A DNA stretch of 64,000 nt from Carya illinoinensis. Lineage: Eukaryota; Streptophyta; Magnoliopsida; Fagales; Juglandaceae. This document shows positions 46,373 to 57,590 of the stretch, one piece after another. The notes under the pieces are model-generated. The model ran no database searches. It saw only the letters and a program-made list of their open reading frames with translations, and was not told the DNA's origin. The position numbers were made by a program, and so were the translations under genes. The first letter of the stretch is position 1, and each line of letters opens with the position of its first letter. The stretch is taken from NCBI RefSeq assembly GCF_018687715.1, contig NC_056757.1:25478501-25542500 (forward strand). Reading direction: 5' to 3'.

Positions 46373-47455
46373 ATGAAAGGTTCGGAGATGGAGAACTCGC
46401 ATCTGATACTGGAGCAAAAGCTGCTGGAGGATAATCTTGCCATGCCAAACCAGAAGCTGGAGGTCCTTGATATCCTTAAAGCAGCTCAAACAATCTTTTC
46501 CAAGAATTTCAATTTCATCATCTTCATCCTTTTCATTTCCCTCCCTCTTTTCTTCTTCATGGTTTACTACGAAATTTTCCTTCATAGAACTCTGTCAAAT
46601 ATCCTAGAGCAGTCTTATAGTCATGACTTAGAATATCATCGTTGGTCAGTAGTAACTTCTGAAGTTACAACCAAATTAAGAGAATATCATCGTGGGTTAG
46701 TAGTAACGTCTGAAGTTACAACCAAATTAAGAACGATTTTTCCCCATCAACTGGTTCAACTTGGTTTCCTTTATCTGGTGCCCTTTCATCTTCTTGAGCT
46801 TTGCACAGTGATTTTAACGGTGGATTTGGCATCAAAGATATACGCAGAAGATAGACCAATACTGACTCTGAAGGAGATGCTGTACAAACAGATTTATGGA
46901 GCAAGAATAAGAGGTACTTTTATCACATCCTCTTACGTTATTCTCTTATCAACTTGTAATATGCTCGGATTAGTATGGTTTGCAATAAGCTACCAAGTAT
47001 TTTGGAGAACATCAGATTTACAGGTGCCGTTTCTACTGCTCTACGGACCGGTTTTCATAGCTTTGCTATTAAAATACTTGGAATGGAGTGCGGTGTGGAA
47101 CGTGAGTATCGTCATTTCAGTGTTGGAGGGGACTTTCGGGCTTCGAGCAATGGCGCTTTCTTTTCGTTATAATAGAGGCAGTGAACGGCGTGGGCTGCTT
47201 TTGATGGCTGTTTTCTTTGTTTGGGGACTGGGCTTGAGGCTGCCATGCCTCTATTTTGGATGCTATGAAGGAGAGATTATGGGAATTGTTGCACAAGCTG
47301 GGTTGTACTGCTTGGGGAATGTGCTGAAATGGGTGGTCTGCGTATTATATTTCTATGATTGTAAGAAGCAGACTCTAGAGAAGAAAGTTGATGTGGAAGC
47401 AGGGAGAGAAATTAAAGTCGTTGAAGCAAGGGAAGGTGGTGTTTGCTTTGAGTAG
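46373..47455 (+). CDS. Six-helix plant membrane protein, function unknown, C-terminus altered by LINE
   Basis: Single-exon frame of 360 residues, starting at ATG 46373 (a later in-frame ATG at 46388 is the alternative). It has a hydrophilic N-terminus, then hydrophobic segments at about 46-67, 125-150, 182-210, 219-252, 273-296 and 303-327, and a basic-acidic tail. The layout (an N-terminal 'LEVLDILKAAQTIFSKNF' segment, then a long helix) resembles an uncharacterised plant transmembrane family, usually intronless; I know no function. Residues 87-103 and 104-120 are a 17-residue tandem duplication in the first loop. The last eight residues after position 352 come from an inserted LINE tail, whose stop ends the frame. 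The frame is otherwise open, so the gene may be expressed. Its upstream block is shared with 61660-61730. Confidence 0.8.
   Translation: MKGSEMENSHLILEQKLLEDNLAMPNQKLEVLDILKAAQTIFSKNFNFIIFILFISLPLFFFMVYYEIFLHRTLSNILEQSYSHDLEYHRWSVVTSEVTTKLREYHRGLVVTSEVTTKLRTIFPHQLVQLGFLYLVPFHLLELCTVILTVDLASKIYAEDRPILTLKEMLYKQIYGARIRGTFITSSYVILLSTCNMLGLVWFAISYQVFWRTSDLQVPFLLLYGPVFIALLLKYLEWSAVWNVSIVISVLEGTFGLRAMALSFRYNRGSERRGLLLMAVFFVWGLGLRLPCLYFGCYEGEIMGIVAQAGLYCLGNVLKWVVCVLYFYDCKKQTLEKKVDVEAGREIKVVEAREGGVCFE
46631..46733 (+). repeat. 51-bp in-frame tandem duplication in the membrane protein gene
   Basis: Unit starts at 46631 and 46682 ('gaatatcatcg' in both); the two copies differ at about four positions. 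It codes EYHRWSVVTSEVTTKLR then EYHRGLVVTSEVTTKLR. Confidence 0.93.
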
Positions 47456-47964
47456 GAAGGAAATTGGGGTTTTTGCAATTGATGATATTGAAGCTCTAGT
47501 GATTTTGAGAGGGTTACAGATTTTACTCAATATGGGTTGTAATGGGCTGATTATAGGAGATTCAATGCATGTAATTGATGGTATTAAATCAAGGGAATCA
47601 GGTTTTACATCACAGGCGTCTATTATTAAGGAAATACTGCAGATTCTGAGGCTTTTGTCTGATTGGGAATTAAGTCATGTGGGTAGACAGGAAAATGAAG
47701 TCGTTCATTTGTTAGCAAGACATGCTTGTACGGTGGATGATATGGTACAATGGTGGCATACATGCCCAGATGTTATATCTAACAGTGTGTTGATGGAAGC
47801 TTCAATGTAATAATGTGTTTTCTTGTTAGAGTTGGTTGAGGGGTTCTCAGAATTTACTGTATTTTATTGTTGGTATAGGTTTAAGGGTCCAGTTTATTAC
47901 TTGTGCATGTATTTGTTTCTTGAACTTTTCAAGTATGAATGAAGTCTATCTTTTATCAAAAAAA
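47429..47964 (+). mobile_element. 5'-truncated LINE tail at the gene's stop codon
   Basis: The insert carries the end of a plant LINE RNase H ('DIEALVILRGLQILLNMGCNGLIIGDS', 'HVGRQENEVVHLLARHA', about 47480-47775), a 3' untranslated region and a short A run at 47958-47964. The same roughly 21-bp word lies on both sides, at 47408-47428 and 47965-47985, with three mismatches, which is an aged target duplication. The word itself is the last coding stretch of the membrane protein; after the right copy a TAA (47986-47988) is in frame with it. Confidence 0.88.
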
Positions 47965-47988
47965 GAAATCAAAGTCCTTGATGCATAA

Positions 47989-48703
47989 TTACTGCAGCGA
48001 ATACTCACAAGTAAAAGGAAATTGGTTGGTTGGGTTTCTAATGTATGTAAACTTGACCCGAATGCTTAATAACTTGGTGAAAGAACTTGGATCTTGTAAA
48101 AGAGAATGCCTGTAGATATTGGTTTTTCTTTGGGCTGTATAGGAGGCGGTCCTCTCTGCCTCCCTCTCTTTCTCTCTCTCTAAGCAATCACACTCCGGTA
48201 TAGCTTTCACATTGCCTAAAGATTTTTTTAGAAAGAAAACATGATCGGTGTCAAAAGTTTTATTGTTGATGGACGTGAGCGACCATAAAGAACTTGTCAT
48301 CTGGTGACATTTTTTGTTTTTGTCATCTTTTACGACCATGGTTCGGTTTGAAACCTCTCTAATCTTTAAGATCGCAGCTATTCCTTCAAGGCCCAATTCT
48401 CAAAACAAAACAAAACAAAAAAAAAGAAAAAGAAAAAAGCTAGAGAGAGAAATTCAGTAAGGAAAATGTAGCCCTATTTGTAACAACTGAAATATAATAA
48501 TCACACCTCAAGAAACAGAGGCGACTAATTAATGAGGAATGAGAAAATTCGGTAAAACCATCCAAAATACTACAACTCTTTTCCCGACACTCAATTTAAA
48601 TTACTTATTCCATGGTTCACTGGCAGATGAACCATTGTTTTGAAGCCATTCAACGGCACTCCACAACAGCAGCCACTTGTGCCATGAATTCTTGAAAGTT
48701 TCT
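47989..48703. other. Former 3' region of the membrane protein gene and spacer
   Basis: Should contain the original 3' untranslated region of the membrane protein gene, now displaced by the LINE tail. A (CT)-rich block lies at 48153-48181. No gene; a long minus-strand frame here has no ATG start and no recognisable domain. Confidence 0.4.
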
Positions 48704-48817
48704 TCAATTTGATTTCCTTTCAATCACCTTCTTCGCAAAGGATGGCAAACAGAAAGCCGCTGTATGAATCTGAAAATAAAAACAAAGGCACATAAAGCAA
48801 ATGAATAAGATGGGGAT

Positions 48818-50484
48818 TATTAACATAGATCCAAAGGATGCCTCAACAAATATCATTGCAGAAAAATCAAGAGCTACTGCAGGGGAACTGTAGGCGTTTT
48901 GCAGGGGAACCGTAGCCATTTTTTTTCTCTGTTTTTGCCTCAAGTTGTCACTACCTTTTATTCCTTTCTGATTATCTAGAATGTTGTACAAACTGTGTAT
49001 AAAAATCTACAATAGAGCAATACAATACAAGCTGAATTCCAGAAAATTGTGTTCTTCTAATATGATATCAAGAGCCCTCAACTTGCAGTCTCTCCATCTC
49101 TAGTCCATGACCGTCTCTAATCCCCTTCCCTCTCCACCCACTTCGGTCATGGCTTCCGTCTCTCACATTGTCATTACCAAACTCACTGTTGAGAATTATC
49201 CACTATGGAAAGTCCAAATTTCTGCCTATCTTGGCGGCCAAGATCTTTACAAATATGTTGATGGCACTCTTGCCTCACCTTCTCAGACGCTTCCAAATTC
49301 TTCTGACCCTAACCTAGCCTCTCTCTCTTGGAAGTGACTTGATCAATCTGTTCTTAGTTTTTTATTCTCATCCCTGTCCGAATCTGTTCTTGACCATGTC
49401 CTTTCTTCAAATGCTTCACGGGAGCTATGGCTTTCCCTCTCTACTCTATTTACATCTCATTCTCAAGCCAAGCGATCCCAAGTCCGCTTTCAATTAGCAA
49501 ATCTTACCCGTGGTGACCAAAGTATTACTGATTACTTTGGCAAAGTAAGGTCTCTTGCTGATATTCTTGCTGCAACTGATTCCCCGTTACCTGAAGCAAA
49601 CTTTGTTAGCTATCTCCTCACTGGTCTGGGCTCAGCTTATTATTCTTTCATCACCTCTATAACCATTGAGCCTATCTCTTCAAATGAACTTTACCAGTTG
49701 TTGCTTGTGCATGAGAGTCGTCTTGCTCACAGTGCGCGTCCGTCCAACTCTGTTGAACCATCAGTTAATTTCACCAACACAAGTGGCCGTGGTCGCAATC
49801 AGAATCGAGGTGGACGTGGTCACAATGGCAAGGGCAAGTCCAGTTATCCCTCTAGTGGTGGTCGCGGCTTCTCACCAGCTGTGCATAATAGTCTCACACC
49901 ACACAGAGACCAACCTGTCAAGTCTGTGGCAAGGCAGGTCATGTAGCCTTACAATGCTACCATCGGTTCGATCATAGCTATCAATTTGCAGCACCCACCT
50001 CCTTCTCCGCGAACTACACCATACCAAGTACTATCATGGAGCCGACCTGGTATCCGAATTCTGCCGCCACGCACCATATCACAAATGATCTCAACAATCT
50101 TAACCTCTCTTCAGATCCATACTGTGGTAGCGACCAAGTTTGTGTAGGGGATGGCTCGGGTCTTCCAATGCGGAACACGGTTGCCTCCTCCCTGGCTTCT
50201 CCTTCCTCTCCTTTCTACTTCAGAACTTGCTTCACGTACCTAAAATTACCAAAAATCTCAATTTTGTCTCTAAATTCTGTAGTGATAACTCTTATTATTT
50301 TGAATTTCATGCATCGCGTTTTGCAGGGAGACCGTAAGCATTTTTTCTCTCTGTTTCTGCCTCAAGTTGTAACTAGCTTTTATTCCTTTCTGATTCTCTA
50401 GAATATTGTGCAAACTGTGTATAAAAATCTACAATATAGCAATAGAATACAAGTTGAATTCCAGAAAATTGTGTTCTTCTAATA
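48818..50484 (+). mobile_element. Copia element with TA...TA LTR ends in the spermidine synthase intron
   Basis: Shared LTR sequence is seen at 48894-49060 and 50316-50484 ('gcgttttgcagg' to 'gttcttctaata'). A primer-binding-site-like 'tgatatcaagagcc' is at 49063-49076. Gag starts at ATG 49107 or 49149, with a zinc-knuckle region near 49895-49965 and a protease start at about 50040-50110 (WYPNSAATHHITNDL). The frame then drops straight into the 3' LTR, so integrase, RT and RNase H are deleted along with the start of that LTR. If the 5' LTR starts at 48818 (tattaaca), GGGAT flanks both sides (48813-48817 and 50485-50489). Confidence 0.8.
49107..50315 (+). pseudogene. Copia gag and protease start
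   Basis: Reads with few stops: 'VITKLTVENYPLWKVQISAYL' then 'LYKYVDGTL' (gag N-terminus), 'SRELWLSLSTLFTSHSQAKRSQVRFQLANL' with a stop between, 'YLLTGLGSAYYSFITSITIEPIS', a Gly/Arg/Asn-rich linker, a zinc-knuckle relic and the protease start. Ends where the deletion joins it to the 3' LTR. Confidence 0.8.
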
Positions 50485-50529
50485 GGGATAAAACAGAAAC
50501 AAAGAGGTGTTTGGGATGAAGCAGAATCA

Positions 50530-51114
<585 letters not shown>

Positions 51115-51405
51115 TTCTTCCTTATGCCAACACCATTTTTCGAAAGCTGTTTGACTTTTCAACTCATTTGATCCCACGTGTTACTTTTGTCTCAAAATCC
51201 CATTGCTTGCAACCTGAGCTTATTTGCTCACAGTAAATACTTGTTAACAAATAATTTGTAAATTTTTCGAAAAGAAAAATCTTGTGTAAATGTTTATAAA
51301 AAAATAATTTTTATCTTAAAAAATTATTTTTTATTAGTAGGGTTCTATTTTTTAATAGAAAATTTACATGAGATTTATTTATTTAAAATTTTTAATTAAC
51401 ATTAT
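51115..51405. repeat. Duplicated host stretch, copy B left part
   Basis: Matches 36360-36490 and 36690-36850 ('attcttcctta', 'gccaacaccattttt', 'gctgtttgacttttcaactc', 'cccattgcttg'). The match stops near 51405 where viral sequence begins and resumes at about 61465. Confidence 0.8.
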
Positions 51406-52299
51406 TTAAAAACATAATATTATATTGGTATAATATTATATTGTTGTTTTATTATTCTATTGTATTGCTATATTGTTTTATTGTATGATAAATTTTATGA
51501 TGAATGATTATTATGCTCATTTTTAGTGTTGCTTTCCGTAATCTTTATGATTTAAAATATCTAGATTATAACTCAAGATTTGGATTATACCATTTAATGG
51601 ATAATATAAAGGATCTTAAAAGAACACAATAGTTAATTAAACATTATTATGATTTAGTGATGACTAAATATCATGTATTTCAAAGTAGACAAGTAGCAAT
51701 AGAGGAATGGAAAGATCATTGCAATTTCTTAAGAGCATAAATTAAAAGCATTAGAAACTATCTAAGTATCCTTGCTTAAAAAAAATATATATATATATAT
51801 ATATATATACTGATATAGATATTTAATAACGATAACCTATATTAAAGAAAATGAAGTATATTGGGAGTCTTGTGTTGGTAAATCCTGAAAATCTGTTGTT
51901 CAGCTCATTTATGCTATAGAGCTTTAAGAGTGATCCTGGTGGTGTTTCCTCAAGATTTTGATTTACTTATTTCTCTTTGAATATGAGAAATGTTTGTTTT
52001 AAAACTTGTTTCAATTAATTCTTTATTTCAATCTGACGCATCCACTACTAGTATTATTATAGAATTTGAACCTGATAACATTAACCAAGAAGACTATAGT
52101 ATAATAAATATAGAAAGAAATTTATAAGATTGGACAATTCCTAATGTTACAAAAGAATCAAATATACAAATAACAATCCATTTTTTCTTTCAAGTTCTCA
52201 TTCCTTACTAATTATACTATTAAAACATTAGAAAAAAAACTATTAGTTTAAATAATGATTATGAATCATTATAATTATTAATAAAAGAAGCTATTAAAC

Positions 52300-52743
52300 A
52301 TAATAAGGAACAGAAATATTCTTTCATACATATTGGATTAGTACAAGTGGTTATAAAACCACTAACCGGGAATGGATTAAATGTCTTAGTATTACTCTGT
52401 CTAAGATACGGAAGACACTATAATTTTCATGATTTATTATTTGGCATGATTGAATCTAGCCTATTTCAAGACCCAATTTATTTCAATCGTTATCCTAATT
52501 ATTCACTTTTATTATTTGATACTAATATTTTACATGTTTTAACATTAAACATTAAAACAAATGGTTATTATATAATGAAAAGATCACATCTTTTAACTCT
52601 AGTATATAGAATCCATTATAAACTTATGAAAACAACACCATAGCCACAACCTCTTATGACTAGCCCAAAAGGCTATACATTATTATTACAATCTAACACA
52701 CTAAATTCTAGTGTACAAATTTCTAAACAAATTAATTGGAATC
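52300..52743 (+). pseudogene. Pararetrovirus movement protein, broken
   Basis: A 98-codon open stretch (52347-52643) carries the viral movement protein core: a 'KPLTGNGLNVLVLLCLRYGR' block and 'IESSLFQDPIYFN'. In the family this protein forms tubules that open plasmodesmata for cell-to-cell spread. The frame has stops on both sides and its downstream part is split by a solo LTR at 52744. Confidence 0.8.
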
Positions 52744-53959
52744 TGATGACTTGCAAAATTTTATATTGCAGATTTTACAAGATCGCTCGACTGCCGCTCG
52801 ACAGTGAGCTCGAGCGGGTTGCGAGAAAACAAAGATCGCTCGAGCGGAGATATTGGCCGCTCGAGTGAAATCAGGCAGAGTCGAACGCTCGATGTGCGCT
52901 CGACACCCCACTCGAGCGAACATCGTATTTTGACAAATCTAAGGTTTTCCGCCATCACACCATATAAAAGTGATTTTTTACTCTATGGCCGTACTTTTGT
53001 ACTGGAGAACACTTTTTGGGACAGAAAAACATAGTTAGAAGGATTCAATTCATCTGTTTTGGAGAGGGAATTCCATATATTGCACGTACGTTGGAATCAT
53101 ACACGAGCACAGACGGGAGAAAAGCATTGAATCATTTCTTTGAGTTTTTGAAGACGAGTTGCGGCTACGAGGAGTATTTTTCAGCATTTATTTTCTTCCA
53201 ATATTCTCATAACAATTATGGTGAATTCATTTATGTTGAATTCCATTTCTATCATGAGCTAAATTTTATTTATTCTAGGAAAACGATGTAACCTAGTTCC
53301 GAACTATGCTTGATTGTTTATGCTAATTTAAGGCAATTCTCTCTTTGTTTATCTGATTTATTCTAAGTTTATTGCTTCTAATTAACTGACTATTGATTAG
53401 ATGATATTTAATCTTGTGATTTGCTATCGAAAGAGGGAATTATAGGGTAGATCTTGAATATTTCAGCATAGGTGAATATAGAGATTGAAAGACTTGTATG
53501 AACCTATGTAGTATTTAAATCATTGGTCTTATTGCTTTCTTGCTTTATTAATTTGCATATTCTTGTGTGAATTGATGAATAAGAATAATTTCCAATTGAC
53601 TATCGAAAGAGGCTGTTGGATGAATTAGAGATTTGCTAATAAACAAAAAAAAATTAAATTAAATTAGCTGGATGAGAAAAACATAGTGAAGAATTAGGTG
53701 AAATCGATTTCCTAGAAGTTTTCTTTCCCATTAATTTGATCTTCGAACGTTAGTTTTATTTCCTTTGCGTATTTCTCTTTGAGTTGATCTTAGTTTAATT
53801 TGCAACTACAAAAATCTTAGTGATTCCTCTAGATAAAATCGAGATTAGTATAATTTTGGTATTTGTTAAAAGTAAGGTACCAATCCTTGAGAACGATTAT
53901 CTTCTTATCACTTTATTATAAAACTACGATACTGTGTACTTGCAGTTTTGCACCGATCA
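52744..53959. mobile_element. 1.2-kb solo LTR inside the virus
   Basis: Begins TGATGACTTGC and ends CACCGATCA, with a perfect 5-bp target duplication GAATC at 52739-52743 and 53960-53964. The first 180 bp contain many 'gctcgagcg' words (52788-52915); the rest is AT-rich with 'ggtttatgct'-type LTR text and 'gtgtacttgcagttttgcac' near the end, a style common in plant Ty3/gypsy LTRs. No coding interior, so the rest was lost by LTR recombination. Viral coding text continues directly across the site. Confidence 0.85.
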
Positions 53960-53964
53960 GAATC

Positions 53965-56080
53965 AAATTACTTTCCCCAATGAATAGCAATTAGAAAATA
54001 TTATTTCATTACTTAAAATAGAAAATAATTCTATAAATGATCCAGATTATATAGATAAAAAAAAGGACGGAATGGTCCAAATTATCTTTCAACCTTTTAT
54101 AAGATTATTATCACAATCACTTAATTGTTCACAGCACTCTCTAGTTATCATGTACCTAAATCTATTTTTACTTCAATTTCTAAGAATAGATCTCAAAATT
54201 TTGACCCCAGATCTTAAAATTTAGATACTCAAATCCGGGCTGTTATTCCTGAAAACATCATTGATATACCAATATATATTGTTAATCATCATAATATAGC
54301 ATCCACCTCTCATAATCCTCAACAAGTAAAAAAACTTTCTTCTCCAACATATTCACAAGTAGTTGAAGATTATGCCCAAATATTCACCCTGAATAAAGAA
54401 GGATTTAAAATTAATAAAGAATATCTCAAACAAAATTATATGAAATAAGAAAATAAACAAAAAAGATTAGTATTTTTCTTAACTTTCACAAAAATAGAAA
54501 GATATTATATTCAAGGAAAATATTATGAGTATTTAGAAAGTATATAAATTAATATACATTTCGTTACATGGTTTGAAATGTATAAATCAAATCAATTATC
54601 AACCATAAATAGGACTATTAATCAATGGATTAAGGAAGATAATAATCAAGTCATTTATGAAGAATATTCCACTTTCAAAATTATTAACTACAACCAAAGA
54701 AGTATTCAAATATTAGCTTCACTAAAAAGAAATATAATTCTATATTAGAAAATAAAAATACTAATAATATAATCCAACAAAATAATTATTCCAATCGATA
54801 TTAAAAAAAACATGATCATAAACAATTACAAATGATTGAAACCCAAATATCTTCTATCAATACTAATATTAAAGAAAAGAAAGAAATCCCTTTATTTATT
54901 TCTCATGAAATTCTATCTCACCTAAAACCCAATTTTTCTAAAATCAGAAATGATTTATTAGAATAAATCTCCAATAAATTAGAAAAATTAAATATTACTA
55001 ATATTGCTTCTACTTCAAAACAATCTCGTATTAATGTATTAAGTAAGATAGACTCATCTGTCTTATCTGATTCTAAAATTAGTAATATTGATAATCAATT
55101 TAAAAATTTAGATTTACTAATAAATAAGATTAGAGAATAATATGCCAATGAATATTTAGTTAGAGATTCTAAACATAATGTTTCTATTACTCATAATTAG
55201 TATCAGAAGCCTACTCTACTGGATATGCAATTCGAAAAAAGAGAACATATAGTAAGATCTATTTTTTCACCAGATGTATTATATGAATGGAATATAAATG
55301 GATTATCTGAGTATGAAATATTAAATCATTTTCAAGAAATGATTATGGTTGCTAAATTTTATAAAAGTAATATGAAAACAAATAATCAAGTAGCTTATAT
55401 TCTGATTACAGGTTTCACTGGCCAATTAAAAGATTAGTGGCATTATTATCTTTCACATAAACAAAGAATAAAAATATTAAACCAATATAAACATGATGAA
55501 ACTATACAAATCATTAAAACAAAAGATGGTTAACCATTGAAAGATGCTATTAATAATTTAATATTTATATTAACCAAGCATTTTGTTAATGATCCTATTC
55601 AATTTAAAGAAAGAACTAGTGATTCATTAATTACTTTAAAATGTCCTGAATTATCTTATTTCAGTTAGTATAAAGATGTATTTCTAACTAAAGTTGTGAC
55701 CTGAAATGACTGTTAACAACTATACTGAAAGGAAAAATTCATAACCGGACTTTCATATTACTTCACCTAAAAGGTACGAGAATCATTAGTAAAATCAGAT
55801 GGTATTATTGATTTTATTAATCTTACATATAGTGATATAATAACTACTATTAATAGAACTGGTTTAATTATATGTAACGATCTAAGATTAAAAAAATAAA
55901 TGGATAAAGAAAAGAAATTTGCTAAAAAAGAGTTAGGTACCTTTTGTGAACAGTTTGGCTATACTCCATTATTGGCTCATTCTATAAGATATAAGAAGGG
56001 AAAAAGAATTTATAAGAATTATTCTAACAAAAAATGAAAATATAAAAGACCTTTTAAAAAGACAAAAGATAAAAACAAAT
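53965..56080 (+). pseudogene. Pararetrovirus coat protein region, broken
   Basis: Follows the movement protein after the solo LTR. 55225-55437 is the best open piece; its 'WNINGLSEYEILNHFQEM' and 'GFTGQLKD' match the coat protein core of caulimovirids, and the region continues through 'DEKKFAKKELGTFCEQFGYTP'-like text near 55905-55965 to a basic Lys-rich end at 56030-56080. Stops are frequent. Confidence 0.75.
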
Positions 56081-56084
56081 GGGT

Positions 56085-56310
56085 AAGGCTACTGTGCCGC
56101 CCCAAACATACCGCTAGGCGTACCGCCCAGCGTTTTTTTTTTTTTCATTTTTTATTTCACATTTTTTAATCACTTTTTTAATCATTAAGTAAAAAAAAAA
56201 AACACCAATACATTTAAAGTCACTTTCTTAATCACTAAGTAAAAAAAAAAAAAAGTTTTTACCCAGCGGTCAACTCGAGCAGTCAATCCCAGGCGGCAAA
56301 ATAGCTTTTT
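56085..56310. mobile_element. MITE with 'gccgcc' terminal repeats
   Basis: The left end 'aaggctactgtgccgcc' (56085-56101) and the right end 'ggcggcaaaatagcttttt' (56292-56310) are inverted repeats. Inside are 'cccagcg' and 'taatcattaagtaaaa' words repeated twice. It splits the viral frame just before the zinc knuckle. The start of a related element appears at 63905. Confidence 0.75.
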
Positions 56311-57590
56311 CCAAAATAAATATATAATAAACCTAGAAAAAATATAAAAAAAGTATAATAAAAAGAAAAACAAATTCTTTGTTATAAATGTGAAAAAATT
56401 GGACGTTACAAGTAAAATTGTAAGGTTAAACAATAGTTTAATGAATTAGAAATACCTAAAATATTAAAAGAAAAGTTATTAAATATTTTTATAATTTCTT
56501 CGAGGGAAGAAGAGGAAAGCTCTTCAGAAGAAGAAATTTATCAATTAAAAGAATCAAACCTCTCAGAACAATCTTATGATACTGAATCAAAAACAAATTA
56601 TGCACATGTTTGTAATTGCTTAGATAAAAATAATTGTATTTGTAATAAAACTATTAATGTTCTTTTAAAACATGAGGATATTATATTAGAATTAATTAAT
56701 AAAATTAATGATCTACAAGAAAGAAAAGATTATTTAGCAAAATTAAAGAATACTTTCACTAATCATACTACTTCAACACCATCATCATATAAGTTTTTCA
56801 GAAATAGTAAACAGATTTAAAATAGAAATACAAAAAATCACATTACAAGACTTACAATAAGAGATTAATGAAATAAAACAAGAGATTAGAAATTTGAAAG
56901 CATCTAATATTAAATTAGAAGTTTTAAATGAACAATTAATACAAAAATTATATTATTAAAAATTGATAAAAATATTAATATTCCTTAAAAAGAACAAGAA
57001 GAAAGTTCAGTAATAATTATTAATGATGAGACTGATAACTTTATCAATATCTTTGATAAAATAAATTTTCAAAAATAGTGTGCTGAAGTAACCGTGTCTA
57101 TTAATCAAGAATTTTCTTTTATAACAATTGTTCTATTAAACACAGAAGCAAATTTAAATTGTATACAAGAAAGATTAATAACTGCCAAATATTTTGAAAA
57201 AACAAAAGAAACATTATCCTAAGCCAATAGAACAAAGTTAAATATAAATTATAAATTATCTAATGCACATATTTGTAATAGTGGAATTTGCTTTAAAACA
57301 ACATTTATTTTAATAAAAAATATTACACCAAAGTAATATTAGGAAATTCATTTCTTGCCGTACTTTACCCTTTATCTGTAACAAAAAAGAATTTCTACCA
57401 AAATATTAGAACAAGAAATTTAATTTAAATTAATTTTTATTTCCTTCAATTTTAAAAGAAATTAATTCCAAAATAAGATTAAAAGAAAAGCAAAACAGAT
57501 AAATTTCTTAAAACAAGAATTAAAATATAAAAGGATTGAAGAACAATTATTAATTCAAAAAATTAATAAATTTAAAACTATAATTGAAAA
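56311..57590 (+). pseudogene. Pararetrovirus zinc knuckle, linker and protease, broken
   Basis: A knuckle-like CYKCEKIGRYK block sits at about 56382-56414 with a stop before its last Cys. It is followed by a Ser/Glu-rich acidic stretch (56500-56600), a charged coiled-coil-like stretch (56670-56960) and a protease remnant near 57090-57310, where LLNTEANLN lies at the position of the active-site Asp-Thr/Ser-Gly. Confidence 0.65.

Noticed and set aside
47989..48396. 135-codon minus-strand frame
   Set aside because: It has no ATG start and no recognisable domain, and it lies in the displaced 3' region of the membrane protein gene.
53016..53291. 91-codon frame inside the solo LTR
   Set aside because: It lies within an LTR bounded by target duplications and has no domain.
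56185..56433. 82-codon minus-strand Phe-rich frame
   Set aside because: Antisense of A/T runs in a MITE and viral remnant.
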